A DNA stretch of 64,000 nucleotides, taken from positions 56,259 through 120,258 of the forward strand of contig CAKZQS010000033.1 in assembly GCA_937141935.1 (NCBI GenBank), written 5' to 3'. Position 1 is the first letter of the stretch; every line of letters starts with the position of its first letter. This document shows positions 1 through 16,920 of this stretch, in pieces. Under the pieces are notes generated by a model. It saw only the letters and a list, made by a program, of their open reading frames with translations, did no database searches and was not told the origin of the DNA. The translations under genes and the position numbers were made by a program. This stretch comes from an uncultured Ectothiorhodospiraceae bacterium. GTDB lineage: Bacteria > Pseudomonadota > Gammaproteobacteria > Nevskiales > Oceanococcaceae.

Positions 1-13
1 TACCGGATTTTAG
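1..13 (+). CDS. bamA: Probable last codons of bamA (partial)
   Basis: Frame 2 reads Thr-Gly-Phe-stop (TAG at 11-13). Outer-membrane beta-barrel proteins usually end in Phe, and bamA normally lies immediately upstream of skp and lpxD. The gene is cut off by the window edge, so only context supports the call. Another frame stays open to a TGA at 18-20. Confidence 0.35.
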
Positions 14-36
14 AGACTGACCTGATGAGCGAGACG

Positions 37-528
37 ATGCGCAAACTGATTCTGACCCTGATGCTGTCGCTGATGACGACGCTGGCCCTGGCGCAGTCCC
101 GGGTGGCCGTGATCAGCTCGCAACGCCTGCTGACCGAGTCGCCGCAATACGCCGAGGCCGGCGAGGCGATGAAGAAGGAGTTCCAGTCGCGCGCCGACGC
201 GCTGGAGAAGGAGGCCCGGGCGCTGGCCGAGGACATGGCCAAGTTCAAGAAGGACGCCGAGATCATGTCCGGCACCGAGCGTGCCGCGCGTGAGAAGGAG
301 CTGAACACCCGCCGGATCGACATCTCCTACTCCGAGCGCAAGCTCAAGGAAGACGTCGCCATCCGCGAGCGCGAGCTGACCCAGCGGCTGATGCAGCAGT
401 TCCAGGAGGTCATCGAGGCCGTGGCCCTCGAGGGCCAGTACGACATGGTGCTGCAGGACCCGGTCTACGCCCGCGAGAAGGCCGACATCACCGACACGGT
501 GCTCGAGCGCCTGCGCCGCAAGCGCTAA
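37..528 (+). CDS. skp: Periplasmic chaperone, OmpH/Skp family
   Basis: A 163-aa precursor of the Skp (OmpH) chaperone, which holds unfolded outer-membrane proteins in the periplasm before BAM-mediated insertion. The N-terminus MRKLILTLMLSLMTTLALAQ is a clear signal peptide. The rest is a highly charged, Glu/Lys/Arg-rich helical region (about residues 45-130), which fits the tentacle-like coiled coils of Skp. An in-frame ATG at 25 would add four residues. I prefer the ATG at 37 because it gives a clean signal peptide, but neither start has a strong ribosome site. It lies between the bamA tail and lpxD, as is standard in gammaproteobacteria. Confidence 0.9.
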   Translation: MRKLILTLMLSLMTTLALAQSRVAVISSQRLLTESPQYAEAGEAMKKEFQSRADALEKEARALAEDMAKFKKDAEIMSGTERAAREKELNTRRIDISYSERKLKEDVAIRERELTQRLMQQFQEVIEAVALEGQYDMVLQDPVYAREKADITDTVLERLRRKR

Positions 529-534
529 GCCACG

Positions 535-1545
535 ATGCAACTGGGCGCCTTGCTTGAGGCCGTCGGCGCCGCGCCGCAGGGCGCGGTGCCCGCGGTCGAC
601 ATCGCGGGCGTCTGCGCGCTGGCGCCCGGCCAGCCCGGCGCGCTGGCCTGGTGCGGCAGTGCCGACTACCTGGAGCAGGCGCGGGCCAGCGCGGCCGGTG
701 CGGTGCTGCTGGCGCCGGGGCTGGACCCGGCCGGCGTGCCCGGCGCCGTCGCCGTCGAGGCGCCGCAGGCGGTGTTTGCCGCCATCGCGGCACGCTTCGC
801 GCCGGATGACCGCCCGCCACCGGGGGTACACCCCAGCGCCGTGATCGACCCCAGCGCCGAACTGGGCGCGGATGTGCGCATTGGGCCTGGCGTGGTGGTC
901 GGCGCCGCCGCGCAGGTCGGCGAGGGCAGCAGCCTGGACGCCGGCTGCGTCATCGGCGCCGACGTGCGCCTGGGCGCGCAGGCCCGGGTCGGTGCGCGCG
1001 TCGTCATCGCGCCGCGCTGCCAGATCGGCGCCCGCGTGCTGATCCTGCCCGGCGCCATCATCGGCAGCCGCGGCTTTGGCAATCATCACGACGGGCAGAT
1101 GTGGCGCGAGATCCCGCAGCTGGGCAGCGTGCGCATCGGCGACGACGTCGAGATCGGCGCCAATACCACCATCGATTGCGGCGCGCTGGGCGATACGGTG
1201 ATCGGCGACAACGTGCGCATCGACAACCAGTGCCAGATCGCCCACAACGTGCACATCGGCGCGCAAACCGCGTTGGCGGCGCAGGTGGGCATCGCCGGGT
1301 CCACGCACATTGGCGCCGGCTGCATGGTCGGCGGCCAGGCCGGCATTTCCGGGCATTTGCGCATCGCCGACCGTGTCATACTCAACGGCGGTTCGGTGGT
1401 CTACCAGTCGATCGCCGAAGCGGGCCAGTACGGCAGCGGCAGCCCGCTGCTGCCCGCACCGGCTTTCCGTCGGCTCATCGTGCTGCTGCGGCGGCTGGAG
1501 CCCCGTCTGAAGACCCTGGAGAAAGCTCTGCGCCGTGGACACTGA
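535..1545 (+). CDS. lpxD: UDP-3-O-(3-hydroxyacyl)glucosamine N-acyltransferase LpxD
   Basis: A 336-aa protein that adds the second, N-linked hydroxyacyl chain in lipid A synthesis, using acyl-ACP. An N-terminal uridine-binding region (about 1-95) is followed by a left-handed beta-helix of hexapeptide repeats (about 100-290; many I/V-G-A/D units). The conserved His lies in the AHNVHIG stretch, as in characterised LpxD. The length is normal for the family. It starts at an ATG six bases after skp and overlaps fabZ by 11 bases, so translation is probably coupled. Confidence 0.96.
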   Translation: MQLGALLEAVGAAPQGAVPAVDIAGVCALAPGQPGALAWCGSADYLEQARASAAGAVLLAPGLDPAGVPGAVAVEAPQAVFAAIAARFAPDDRPPPGVHPSAVIDPSAELGADVRIGPGVVVGAAAQVGEGSSLDAGCVIGADVRLGAQARVGARVVIAPRCQIGARVLILPGAIIGSRGFGNHHDGQMWREIPQLGSVRIGDDVEIGANTTIDCGALGDTVIGDNVRIDNQCQIAHNVHIGAQTALAAQVGIAGSTHIGAGCMVGGQAGISGHLRIADRVILNGGSVVYQSIAEAGQYGSGSPLLPAPAFRRLIVLLRRLEPRLKTLEKALRRGH

Positions 1546-2002
1546 GGTTGCCGTCGATCTGGATGCCATCGCGCGCCTGCTGCCGCACCGCTATCCCTTT
1601 TTGCTGATCGATCGTGTGCTCGAATGCCGCGTGGGTGAGCGCGTGGTGGCCCTGAAGAATGTCTCGGTCAACGAGCCCTTCTTCCCGGGCCACTTCCCGG
1701 GCCGGCCGGTCATGCCGGGCGTGCTGATCCTCGAAGCCATGGCGCAGGCGGCCGGCCTACTGGCCTCGGTCACCAACGAGACCGGCCCCGAGCAGGGCAC
1801 GATCATGGTCTTTGCCGGCATCGACAACGCGCGCTTTCGCCGCCAGGTGGTCCCCGGCGACCAGCTGCGGCTGACTTCCACGCTGGTCAAGCGCAAGCGC
1901 GACATCTGGAAGTTTGACGCCACGGCCGAGGTCGAGGGCCAGCTGGTCTGCAATGCGCAGATGATGTGCGCCTCGCAGCAGATCGAGGCCATGCGCAAGT
2001 GA
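1535..2002 (+). CDS. fabZ: 3-hydroxyacyl-ACP dehydratase FabZ
   Basis: A 155-aa hotdog-fold dehydratase that removes water from 3-hydroxyacyl-ACP during fatty-acid elongation. It competes with LpxA and LpxD for the same substrate, which explains its place among lipid A genes. The catalytic His is in [10 protein letters not shown] and the Glu partner in LILEAMAQ. The N-terminal [14 protein letters not shown] is typical. Translation most likely starts at GTG 1535, inside the end of lpxD. The TGA stop overlaps the GTG start of lpxA. Confidence 0.96.
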   Translation: MDTEVAVDLDAIARLLPHRYPFLLIDRVLECRVGERVVALKNVSVNEPFFPGHFPGRPVMPGVLILEAMAQAAGLLASVTNETGPEQGTIMVFAGIDNARFRRQVVPGDQLRLTSTLVKRKRDIWKFDATAEVEGQLVCNAQMMCASQQIEAMRK

Positions 2003-2790
2003 GCGAGAACCGAATCCACCCGCAGGCCTATGTGGACCCGGCCGCCGAACTGGGCGGCGACGTCGAGGTCGGCCCCTTCTGCCATGTCGGCGCCGGCGTC
2101 GAGGTCGGCAGCGGCACGCGCCTGGTCAGCAATGTGGTGCTGCGCGGCCCCTGTCGTGTGGGCCGCAACAACACGATTCACCCCTTCGCCTCGCTCGGTG
2201 GGGACCCCCAGGACCTGACCTGGAAGGGCGAAGACGTGCGGCTGGAGATCGGTGATGACAACACCATCTTCGAGTTCGTCACCTTCAACCGCGGCACGCC
2301 CAAGGAGCACAGCCTGACCCGGGTCGGCAGCCGCAACTTCATCATGGCCTACGTGCACATCGCGCATGACTGCGATGTGGGCAACGACACCGTGCTGGCC
2401 AACAACACCACGCTGGCCGGCCATGTGCGCATCGACGACCATGCGATCTGCGGCGGCTTTACCGCCGTGCACCAGTTCTGCCGGATCGGCTCCTATGCCT
2501 ACCTGGGCCACGGCGGCGCCGTGGTGCGCGATGTGCCGCCCTATGTGATGGTCTCGGACTACCCGCAGCGGCCGCGCGGCATCAACAAGGTGGGCCTGGA
2601 GCGCAAGGGCTTCAGCAGCGAGCGCATCCGCCGCATCCGCGAGGCCTTCCGCGTGCTCTATCGCCAGGACCTGCCGCTGGAGGAGGCGCTGGAGCGCCTG
2701 CGGGTGATGCAGTCCGAGGGCGACGCCGAGCACGACATCGGCCGCCTGGTCGACTTTTTGGGCGACTCCAAACGCTCGATCCTGCGCTAG
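1999..2790 (+). CDS. lpxA: UDP-N-acetylglucosamine acyltransferase LpxA
   Basis: A 263-aa protein for the first step of lipid A synthesis: transfer of a 3-hydroxyacyl chain from ACP to UDP-GlcNAc. A left-handed beta-helix of hexapeptide repeats (about 1-185) precedes a C-terminal helical domain. The catalytic-site region reads VHIAHDCDVGND. I chose GTG 1999, which overlaps the fabZ stop (GTGA) and gives almost exactly the length of E. coli LpxA (262). An upstream in-frame start at 1966 would add 11 atypical residues. Confidence 0.96.
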   Translation: MSENRIHPQAYVDPAAELGGDVEVGPFCHVGAGVEVGSGTRLVSNVVLRGPCRVGRNNTIHPFASLGGDPQDLTWKGEDVRLEIGDDNTIFEFVTFNRGTPKEHSLTRVGSRNFIMAYVHIAHDCDVGNDTVLANNTTLAGHVRIDDHAICGGFTAVHQFCRIGSYAYLGHGGAVVRDVPPYVMVSDYPQRPRGINKVGLERKGFSSERIRRIREAFRVLYRQDLPLEEALERLRVMQSEGDAEHDIGRLVDFLGDSKRSILR

Positions 2791-2794
2791 GCCG

Positions 2795-4003
2795 ATGGGC
2801 GGGGCAGGGCAGGCATCGACGGGCACCCACGGCGGCCCGGGGCGCGGGCCTACACGGCCGCGGCGGCTGGCCATCGTGGCCGGCGAGTCCTCTGGCGACC
2901 AGCTCGCCGCTGGCCTCGTCCGGGCGCTGCGCGCGCGGCTGCCGGGCCTGGAGGTCGAGGCCGTGGCCGGGCCGGCGCTGCAGGCCGAAGGTTGCGAGGT
3001 CCTGGCCGAATCCGAAGAACTGGCGGTGATGGGCCTGGCCGAAGTGCTGCCCGAGCTGCGCCGGCTGTGGCAGCTGCGCGGGCGCCTGCTGGCGCATTGG
3101 CGTGCGCGGCCGCCCGATGTCTTCATCGGCGTCGATGCGCCCGATTTCAACCTCGGGCTGGCCCGGCGCCTGCGCGCCGAGGGCGTGCCCACGGCGCACT
3201 ATGTCAGCCCCACGGTCTGGGCCTGGCGGCCGGGCCGGGTGCACAAGATCGCCCGCTGCGTCGACACGCTGCTCTGCCTGTACCCCTTCGAGCCCGAGTG
3301 CTACGCCGGCCTGCCGCTGCGGGCCGTGTACGTGGGCCACCCCTTCGCCGCGGCCATGGCGCAGCAGCCCACGCCGGCGCAGGCACGGGCCGCGCTCGGG
3401 CTGGACGGCACTGGGCCCTATGTGGCGCTTGTGCCCGGCAGCCGTGCCGGCGAGGTCGCCCGCGTCGCGCCGCTGCTGCTGGCCGCCGCGCAGCGCCTGC
3501 ATGCCGCCGACCCGCGACGGCGGATTGTGCTGTCGGCCGCCGACGCGCGCCGGCGCACGCAGCTCGAGGCGCTGCTGATGGCGCAAGCGCCGCAGCTGCC
3601 GGTGCAGATCGTCCAGGGGCAGATGCGCACCGTGCTGCGCGCCGCCGACGTCGCGCTGGTGACCTCGGGCACGGCGACGCTGGAAACGCTGCTCGCCGGC
3701 ACGCCCATGGGGGTGACCTATCGCGCCGGTGCCTTCACCAACTGGCTGCTGCGGGACGTCGGGATGCTGCATAGCCGGCATGTGTCGCTGCCCAACATCC
3801 TGGCCGGCCGGGCCCTGGTTCCGGAGTTTTTGCAGGAGCAGGCCGAGCCGGCCGCGCTGGCGCGGGCCGCCACCTTGCTGCTGGACAACCCCGGCGCGCG
3901 GGCAGCCCAGCGCGAGGCCTTCGCGAGGATCGCCGCGACGCTGCACCAGGACACCGACGCGCAGGCGGCGCAGGCGGTGCTGGACCTATGCGCGCCGGCG
4001 TAG
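2795..4003 (+). CDS. lpxB: Lipid-A-disaccharide synthase LpxB
   Basis: A 402-aa GT19-family glycosyltransferase that joins UDP-2,3-diacylglucosamine and lipid X to form the lipid A disaccharide at the inner face of the cytoplasmic membrane. Typical blocks are [13 protein letters not shown] near residue 28, [12 protein letters not shown] mid-protein and [16 protein letters not shown] in the C-terminal nucleotide-binding half. The first 22 residues are Gly/Pro-rich and extend beyond the usual ~382-aa family length, so a later start is possible. It overlaps rnhB by 16 bases. Confidence 0.95.
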   Translation: MGGAGQASTGTHGGPGRGPTRPRRLAIVAGESSGDQLAAGLVRALRARLPGLEVEAVAGPALQAEGCEVLAESEELAVMGLAEVLPELRRLWQLRGRLLAHWRARPPDVFIGVDAPDFNLGLARRLRAEGVPTAHYVSPTVWAWRPGRVHKIARCVDTLLCLYPFEPECYAGLPLRAVYVGHPFAAAMAQQPTPAQARAALGLDGTGPYVALVPGSRAGEVARVAPLLLAAAQRLHAADPRRRIVLSAADARRRTQLEALLMAQAPQLPVQIVQGQMRTVLRAADVALVTSGTATLETLLAGTPMGVTYRAGAFTNWLLRDVGMLHSRHVSLPNILAGRALVPEFLQEQAEPAALARAATLLLDNPGARAAQREAFARIAATLHQDTDAQAAQAVLDLCAPA

Positions 4004-4541
4004 ACGAGGCGGGTCGCGGCCCTCTGGCCGGCCCCGTCGTGGCCGCCGCGGTGGTGCTGGATGCGCCGATCCCCGGCCTGGATGACTCCAAGCGGCTCAG
4101 CCCGGCGCGGCGCGAGGCGCTGGCGGCGCAGATCCAGCAGCAGGCCCGCGCCTGCGCGCTGGGGCTGGCGGCGCCGGCCGAGATCGACGCCCTGAATATC
4201 CACCACGCCACGCTGCTGGCGATGTCCCGGGCGCTCGAAGGCCTGGGGCTGGAGCCCAGCGAGGTGCTGGTGGACGGCCGCTTCACGCCGACGCTGCGCG
4301 TGCCGGCGCGGGCCATCGTGGGCGGCGATGGCTGCATCGCCGAGATTTCTGCCGCCTCGATCCTGGCCAAGACGGCCCGCGACGCGATGTTGTGCGAGCT
4401 GGACGCACGTTACCCGGCCTATGGCTTTGCCCGGCACAAGGGCTATCCCACGCCGCAGCACCTGCAGGCCTTGGCCGAGCACGGGCCTTGCCCGGAGCAC
4501 CGGCGCAGCTTCGCGCCGGTGGCGCAGCGGGTGCTGGCGCT

Positions 4542-4545
<4 letters not shown>
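3988..4545 (+). CDS. rnhB: Ribonuclease HII
   Basis: A 185-aa type 2 RNase H that cuts RNA in RNA-DNA hybrids, including single ribonucleotides in genomic DNA. The N-terminal signature [13 protein letters not shown] carries the first catalytic Asp/Glu pair. [12 protein letters not shown], an [10 protein letters not shown] block and [10 protein letters not shown] near the C-terminus are also family motifs. Slightly shorter than E. coli RnhB (198). It starts inside lpxB, and its TGA overlaps the dnaE ATG. Confidence 0.95.
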
Positions 4546-8020
<3,475 letters not shown>

Positions 8021-8024
<4 letters not shown>

Positions 8025-8983
8025 ACCTGAAGTACCTGGATTTTGAACAGCCGATCGTCGAGCTCGAGGGCAAGATCGAGCAGCTGCGACAGGTGGCCGA
8101 CGGCAGCGTGGTCAACCTGTCCGAGGAAATCGCCCGGCTCGAGCGCCGCGTGGAGCAGCTCACCGAGGAGATCTATGCCGACCTGTCGGCTTGGCAGATC
8201 ACCCAGGTGGCCCGGCATCCGCTGCGCCCCTACATGCTCGATTACATCGAGGCGCTGTTCGAGGACTTCACCGAGCTGCGCGGCGACCGCCATTACCGCG
8301 ACGACCGCGCGCTGATTGGCGGGCTGGCCCGCTTCGAAGGGCGGCCGGTCATGGTCATCGGTCACCAGAAGGGGCGCGATACCAAGGAGAAGGTGGCGCG
8401 CAACTTCGGCATGCCGCGGCCCGAGGGTTATCGCAAGGCGCTGCGCCTGGCCAAGATGGCCGAGAAGTTCTGCCTGCCGATCATCACCTTCATCGACACG
8501 CCCGGCGCCTACCCGGGCATCGGCGCCGAGGAACGCAACCAGAGCGAGGCCATCGCCCGCAACCTGCTGGAGCTGTCGCGCCTGCGCACGCCGGTGATCT
8601 GCACCGTCATCGGCGAGGGCGGCTCCGGCGGCGCCTTGGCGATCGGCGTGGGCGACCACCTCGCCATGCTGCAGTACAGCGTCTATTCGGTGATCTCGCC
8701 GGAGGGCTGTGCGTCGATTCTGTGGAAGGACGCCAAGCACGCCGAGGAGGCCGCCGCGGCCATGGGTATGGCGGCGCCGGCGCTGCACAAGCACGGGCTG
8801 ATCGACGAGATCGTGCCCGAGCCCCCGGGCGGCGCCCATCGCGACCCCAAGGCCATGGCGGCCACGCTCAAGCGCAGCCTGCAGGCGGCCTTGGCGCGCC
8901 TGCTGGAGATGCCCCGTGGCGAACTGCTGAACCGGCGGCGCGAGCGCCTGCTGGCCATCGGCGACTATGCCGAGTCCAGCTGA
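8021..8983 (+). CDS. accA: Acetyl-CoA carboxylase carboxyltransferase, alpha subunit
   Basis: A 320-aa subunit of the carboxyltransferase that makes malonyl-CoA for fatty-acid synthesis together with AccD, which is not in this window. The N-terminus [12 protein letters not shown] and the blocks [24 protein letters not shown] (shown only as a family landmark), [18 protein letters not shown] and [11 protein letters not shown] are diagnostic. Length matches E. coli (319). GTG 8021 overlaps the dnaE stop (GTGA). The next gene, tilS, starts 17 bases before its end. Confidence 0.97.
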
Positions 8984-10349
8984 GGGCGCAGCCGCCGCCC
9001 CACACTCCGACGCCGTTGCCGACGTCGGCCCAGCCGCCGGTCAAGCGCCTTCGGCCGCAACGCTCGCTGCCGAGCTGCGCGCCCGCCTGCCGCGCGCGAG
9101 CGCCTACCTGCTGGCCCTGTCGGGCGGCGCCGATTCCGCCGCGCTGGCCTGGTTGCTGCGCGAACTGCCCGGCCTGCGCTGCGCGCACATCGATCATGGC
9201 CTGGGGCCGCAGGCGGCACCGCTGGCGCAGGCGGCGGCGGCCATCGCGGCGCGCTGCGGGCTACGGCTGACCACGCGTCGACTCAGGCTCGACGCCACGG
9301 CGGGCAATCTCGAGGCGCGCGCCCGTGAGGCCCGGTATGCGGCGCTGGGCGCGCTGCTGCGGCCGGGCGAGGTGCTGCTGTGCGCGCAGCATCAGAGCGA
9401 CCAGGCCGAAACCTTCCTGCTGGCCGCCGCGCGACGCAGCGGCCCGGCCGGGCTGGCCGGCATGCCGCCGCTGCGGCCCTTCGCCCGCGGCTGGCTGGCG
9501 CGGCCGGCGCTGGACACGCCGGCGCCGGCGCTGCGCGCCGTCGCACACGCCGCCGGGCTGCCCTATGTCGACGACGAGAGCAATGCCGACCCACGGCACA
9601 AGCGCAATGCGCTGCGCCTGCAAGTGGGCCCGGCGCTGCGCGCCTGGCAGGGCGATATCGATGCCGCGCTGGCCGCGGTGGCCCGCCAGCAGGGCGAGGT
9701 GCAGGCCGGGCTGGAGGCGGCGCTGGATGCCTTGCTGCCCGCCGCCGCCGGGCCCTGGCCGCAAAGCTGGCGGCTGGCGCCCCTGCTGGGCTGGCCCGAG
9801 GCCCTGCTGCAGCCGGCGCTGCGCCGGCTGATTGCCCGGGCCGGCGCGCCGCCGGCGCCGGCGCGCGTGCTTGCGGGTCTGCGCAGCGCGCTGGGCGCCG
9901 CGCCCGCGGATGCCCAGCCCCAGCTCAGCTGGCAGGGCTGGAGCCTGCGCCGGCACGCGCAATGGCTGTTCGTTGTGCCGCCGCTGCCGGCGCCACCGCC
10001 GGCCGGCCCGGCGCGGGCCGGGGCCTGGCCCTCAGGCGGCCACATCTGGCTCGACCCGGCGCTCGCGGCCACGCTGCCCGCGGGGAGCCGGCTGGAGGCC
10101 GGGCCGACACAGGGCAGCCTGCCCCGTGCGGACCGCCCCGGGCTGCGGCTCAAGGCCGAGTTTGCCCGCCGCCAGGTGCCGCCCTGGCTGCGCAGCCACT
10201 GGCCGCAGCTGCGCTGCGCGGGGCGCGTGCTGGCGGTGGCCGAGTGGCCGGCCGATGGCCTGCAAAGCCCGCCAGCACTGCGTTGGCAGGCGCCCCCGCC
10301 CTGGGCCCAGCCGTGGGTGGAGCAGGCCCGAAGGCAGCCATTCCGCTAG
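8967..10349 (+). CDS. tilS: tRNA(Ile)-lysidine synthase TilS
   Basis: A 460-aa enzyme that changes C34 of the tRNA-Ile(CAU) anticodon to lysidine, using ATP and lysine, so that the tRNA reads AUA. The P-loop SGGADS is at residues 52-57, followed by [10 protein letters not shown]. The central TilS domain and a C-terminal domain ([16 protein letters not shown] region) follow. The first ~45 residues are low-complexity Ala/Pro, so translation could start later. It overlaps accA by 17 bases, so translation is probably coupled. Confidence 0.93.
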   Translation: MPSPAEGAAAAPHSDAVADVGPAAGQAPSAATLAAELRARLPRASAYLLALSGGADSAALAWLLRELPGLRCAHIDHGLGPQAAPLAQAAAAIAARCGLRLTTRRLRLDATAGNLEARAREARYAALGALLRPGEVLLCAQHQSDQAETFLLAAARRSGPAGLAGMPPLRPFARGWLARPALDTPAPALRAVAHAAGLPYVDDESNADPRHKRNALRLQVGPALRAWQGDIDAALAAVARQQGEVQAGLEAALDALLPAAAGPWPQSWRLAPLLGWPEALLQPALRRLIARAGAPPAPARVLAGLRSALGAAPADAQPQLSWQGWSLRRHAQWLFVVPPLPAPPPAGPARAGAWPSGGHIWLDPALAATLPAGSRLEAGPTQGSLPRADRPGLRLKAEFARRQVPPWLRSHWPQLRCAGRVLAVAEWPADGLQSPPALRWQAPPPWAQPWVEQARRQPFR

Positions 10350-10372
10350 AATTCGCCAAACCCCGAGATTGA

Positions 10373-12882
<2,510 letters not shown>

Positions 12883-12910
12883 TGGGGCGGCGCGATGGGT
12901 TCGCAGTCAG

Positions 12911-13070
12911 TCAACCACCGATTGCACAGATTGCACAGATTGCGTCGCATCGACGGAGACCATGGGGCGGCGCTTCCAGAGCCCTGCTGTGCTGCTTCGG
13001 CCCAGACGCATCGTACGGCGCAGGGGTCGGGCGCAGCACAATCTGAGAAATCTGCGCAATCTGTGGTTCA
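12911..13070 (+). repeat. Inverted pair of a 10-bp-periodic CAGATT repeat
   Basis: The 260-base gap between kdsA and eno holds two 34-base arms, 12911-12944 and 13037-13070, in opposite orientation. The left arm reads ACCACCGATTGCACAGATT and continues with the decamer CACAGATTGC. The reverse complement of the right arm matches it at 28 of 34 positions. The AGATT core recurs every 10 bases (three times per arm), close to one helical turn. The 92 bases between the arms show no gene. A second pair of the same style is at 53678-53898. Function unknown. Confidence 0.75.
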
Positions 13071-13122
13071 TTCCGGTGTTCGCTACCGAGCGTAGGCCGA
13101 TCCCAGCAACACTCACGATTGA

Positions 13123-14427
<1,305 letters not shown>

Positions 14428-14439
14428 GAGCCCACGCCC

Positions 14440-14712
14440 ATGCCGCGTCTGGGGGTGGCCATCGGCGCACTGGCGCTGATCTACCTGCAGGCGCGGCTGT
14501 GGCTGCTGCCGGGCAACCTGCGCGAGCTGGCCGAGCTGGAGGCGCAGGCCACCACCGCCATTGCGGCCAATGCCGCCCAGGCCCGGGCCAATGCCGAGGC
14601 CGAGGCCTGGGTGCGGCTGCTCGAGGCGGACCTGCCCAGCATCGAATACCAGGCCCGGCATGAGCTGGGCCTGATCCGCCCCGACGAAACGCTTTACCTG
14701 ATTCCGCAGTGA
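14440..14712 (+). CDS. ftsB: Cell division protein FtsB
   Basis: A 90-aa bitopic protein of the divisome; FtsB forms a complex with FtsL and FtsQ. It has one N-terminal membrane segment (about 4-20) and an Ala/Glu-rich coiled coil (about 28-65). It ends with the conserved motif ARHELGLIRPDETLYLIP. Its position between eno and ispD is the standard one. The TGA overlaps the GTG start of ispD. Confidence 0.92.
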   Translation: MPRLGVAIGALALIYLQARLWLLPGNLRELAELEAQATTAIAANAAQARANAEAEAWVRLLEADLPSIEYQARHELGLIRPDETLYLIPQ

Positions 14713-15431
14713 ACGCATCCCCGACTGCCGCGCGGCTTTGGGCCGTGGTGCCGGCCGCCGGCCACGGCCGGCGCATGCGCAGCGAGCTGCCCAAGCAGTA
14801 CCTGCGCCTGGCCGGGCGCAGCATGCTCGACTGGACGCTGGCGCGGCTGCTGGCCTGCCCGCGTATCGAGCGTGTCGTCGTCTGTGTCGCCGCGCAGGAT
14901 CAGCTCTACGCGCAGCAGTCCTGCGCCGGCCACCCCCGCGTGCTGCGCGCCACGGGCGGCGCCGAGCGTGCCGCGTCGGTGCTCGCCGGCCTGCAGGCGC
15001 TGGCGCCGCTGGCCGCGCCGCAGGACTGGGTGCTGGTGCACGATGCCGCGCGGCCGCTGCTGCACATCGAGGATCTGCAGGCGCTGCTGGCGGTGCTTGA
15101 GGAATCGGCGCAGGGCGCGGCCATCCTCGCGGCGCCGGTCGCGGACACGCTCAAGCGCGGCGACGAGCAAGGCCGGGTGTCCGGCACCGCATCGCGCGAG
15201 GGGCTGTGGCAGGCGCAGACGCCACAGGCGGCCCGCTATGCGCCCTTGCACGCCGCGCTGCAGGCCGCCCAGGCGCGGCCCGAGGCGCCCACCGACGAGG
15301 CCCAGGCGCTGGAGCAGGCCGGCGAGCCGGTCCGCCTCGTGGCCGCGCAACACCCCAATTTCAAGGTCACCACGCCAGCCGATCGGCGCCTGGCCGAGGC
15401 GCTGCTGGCCCAGGAGCTCGCCGCATGCTGA
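14709..15431 (+). CDS. ispD: 2-C-methyl-D-erythritol 4-phosphate cytidylyltransferase
   Basis: A 240-aa enzyme of the MEP isoprenoid pathway that transfers CMP from CTP to methylerythritol phosphate. The N-terminal loop [10 protein letters not shown](SELPKQYL) binds [12 protein letters not shown] and the C-terminal [14 protein letters not shown] are characteristic. GTG 14709 overlaps the ftsB stop. The last seven bases overlap ispF, which encodes the second following step. Confidence 0.96.
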   Translation: MNASPTAARLWAVVPAAGHGRRMRSELPKQYLRLAGRSMLDWTLARLLACPRIERVVVCVAAQDQLYAQQSCAGHPRVLRATGGAERAASVLAGLQALAPLAAPQDWVLVHDAARPLLHIEDLQALLAVLEESAQGAAILAAPVADTLKRGDEQGRVSGTASREGLWQAQTPQAARYAPLHAALQAAQARPEAPTDEAQALEQAGEPVRLVAAQHPNFKVTTPADRRLAEALLAQELAAC

Positions 15432-15925
15432 AAATTGGCCAGGGTTTCGATGTGCACCGTTTCGGGCCGGGCGATCACATCATGCTGGGCGGTGTGCGCC
15501 TGCCGCACAGCGCCGGCCTCGTCGCGCATTCGGATGGCGACGTACTGCTGCACGCGCTCTGCGATGCGCTGCTGGGCGCCATCGGCGCCGGCGACATCGG
15601 CCAGCACTTTCCCGACAGCGAGGCCGAATGGTCGGGCGCCGACAGCGCCGCGCTGACCGAGCACGTGTGGTCCCTGGTGCGCGCGCAGGGCTTGCAGCTG
15701 GGCAATGCGGACCTCACCGTCATCGGCGAGCGGCCCCGCGTCGGCCCGCACCGCGAAGCCATCCGCGCGCGCGTGGCCGGGCTGCTGCAGGCCCGCCCCG
15801 AGCAGATCAACATCAAGGCCACCACGACCGAAGCGATGGGCTTCACCGGCCGCCGCGAGGGCCTGGCGGCCATGGCCGTGGTGCTGCTGCAGCCGCCGGG
15901 CGGGCCTTCCGCGGCTGCGGGCTGA
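15425..15925 (+). CDS. ispF: 2-C-methyl-D-erythritol 2,4-cyclodiphosphate synthase
   Basis: A 166-aa trimeric enzyme of the MEP pathway that cyclises the CDP-activated intermediate with loss of CMP. Asp9 and His11 in GFDVHRF bind the metal, and [12 protein letters not shown] and [14 protein letters not shown] complete the active site. ATG 15425 lies inside the end of ispD. In most gammaproteobacteria truD follows here; in this window it does not. Confidence 0.97.
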   Translation: MLKIGQGFDVHRFGPGDHIMLGGVRLPHSAGLVAHSDGDVLLHALCDALLGAIGAGDIGQHFPDSEAEWSGADSAALTEHVWSLVRAQGLQLGNADLTVIGERPRVGPHREAIRARVAGLLQARPEQINIKATTTEAMGFTGRREGLAAMAVVLLQPPGGPSAAAG

Positions 15926-15929
15926 GCGC

Positions 15930-15958
15930 TTGCCCCGGCCCGTGGCCGGGGGTATAAG
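15930..15958 (+). promoter_or_regulatory. Candidate sigma-70 promoter with a hairpin in the spacer
   Basis: TTGCCC (15930-15935) and TATAAG (15953-15958) are separated by 17 bases and point toward the lipoprotein gene at 16024. The spacer is a perfect palindrome, CCCCGGCC-CGT-GGCCGGGG (15933-15951), lying just after the ispF stop. That hairpin could end ispF transcription or modulate the promoter. There is no T-run after it. Confidence 0.5.
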
Positions 15959-16023
15959 GCCTACATCGGCGGCCCGACCGCCGAGCCAAGCAGACGGCCA
16001 CAGGCCGCGAAGGACTGGAGAAC

Positions 16024-16911
16024 ATGAGTACGACCGCGATGCTGGCGCGCCCGCGCCCGCGCGCCCCGCTTATGCGCCTGAGCGCCGCCGTGTTGCGCCT
16101 GAGCGCCGCGGTGTTGCGCATCAGCGCGCCTGGGCCGCGCCTGCGCGTCACATGGCCGCGCCTGCGCGTTACATCGCCGCGCCTAAGCGACCCGGGGCCG
16201 CGCCAATGCGGCCCGGGGCCGCGCCTGCCGGCGGCTGCGCGGCAAGGGGGCGCCGTAGCGCAGCGCCCTGGCGGCCCCCTGTTGGCAACGCTGGCGCTCG
16301 CGGCGCTGCTGGGCCTGAGCGCCTGCCAGGATCCGGCGGGCCGCGCGGCGCCGGGCACGCCGCCGCGCGCCGAGGTGGCCGCCGACATCGCCCCGTCGCC
16401 CGCGCCCGCATCGGCGCGCGCTGCCGACGCGGCGGCGCGCGCGCTGCTGCGTTGCCAGGCGATTGCCGATGGCGACTCGCATGTGGAGGTGCACAACGAC
16501 AGCTGTCCGACCTGCGCGGCCGAGGCCCCGGAGCAGGCCGCCGACGCCGATCTCGAAACCTTCGCCACGCTCGCGGCGACCGGCAGCATTGGCCCCACGG
16601 GCATTGCCCTGCGCGCGGTGGCCCAGCCGGGCGTGGTGTTCCCCGCGGGCAGCCAGCCGGGCGTGTTCTTCCGACGCAGCAACGGCAGCCTGGACAACTC
16701 CGATGCCACGCTGACGCTGCGGACCTATCTCGAGGGCGCCTTGCAGGAGGCCCCAGAGGATTTCACGCTGGTGCCGGCCGACGAGGTCCGCAACTGGTCA
16801 TTCAAGTCCTTCGCCGCCACTGCGCCCTTCGATGCCGTCGAGGTGCGCCTCGGCGGCATGCCGGTGGCCCGCTTCGACCTGCACGAGATCTGCGCTGACG
16901 GCGAGGCCTGA
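16024..16911 (+). CDS. Hypothetical lipoprotein with a heptad-repeat N-terminus
   Basis: A 295-aa protein of unknown function. A hydrophobic stretch with a lipobox, LLATLALAALLGLSAC, places the lipidated Cys at residue 101. That leaves 85 residues before the signal core, far too long for a normal signal peptide. Those residues are mostly an Arg-rich heptapeptide repeat (RLSAAVL, RISAPGP, RLRVTWP and similar) encoded by a 21-bp minisatellite. ATG 16024 has a good ribosome site (AAGGACTGGAG), so the long start may be real. No convincing later start codon precedes the hydrophobic core. The mature part has a CPTC motif and no family I recognise. Confidence 0.6.
   Translation: MSTTAMLARPRPRAPLMRLSAAVLRLSAAVLRISAPGPRLRVTWPRLRVTSPRLSDPGPRQCGPGPRLPAAARQGGAVAQRPGGPLLATLALAALLGLSACQDPAGRAAPGTPPRAEVAADIAPSPAPASARAADAAARALLRCQAIADGDSHVEVHNDSCPTCAAEAPEQAADADLETFATLAATGSIGPTGIALRAVAQPGVVFPAGSQPGVFFRRSNGSLDNSDATLTLRTYLEGALQEAPEDFTLVPADEVRNWSFKSFAATAPFDAVEVRLGGMPVARFDLHEICADGEA
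16054..16242 (+). repeat. 21-bp minisatellite, nine imperfect units
   Basis: Nine consecutive 21-base units, most beginning CGCCTG and ending CCG or TTG. The clearest are 16075-16095 and 16096-16116, which differ at one base. Each unit is seven codons, so the reading frame of the lipoprotein gene is kept and the protein gains heptads starting with Arg. The units diverge toward the 3' end. The array ends about 40 bases before the sequence for the lipoprotein signal core. Confidence 0.85.
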
Positions 16912-16920
16912 GACCGACCT

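Noticed and set aside
10..1569. A 519-codon minus-strand frame opposite skp and lpxD
   Set aside because: Same shadow effect; the plus strand has recognised families with normal lengths.
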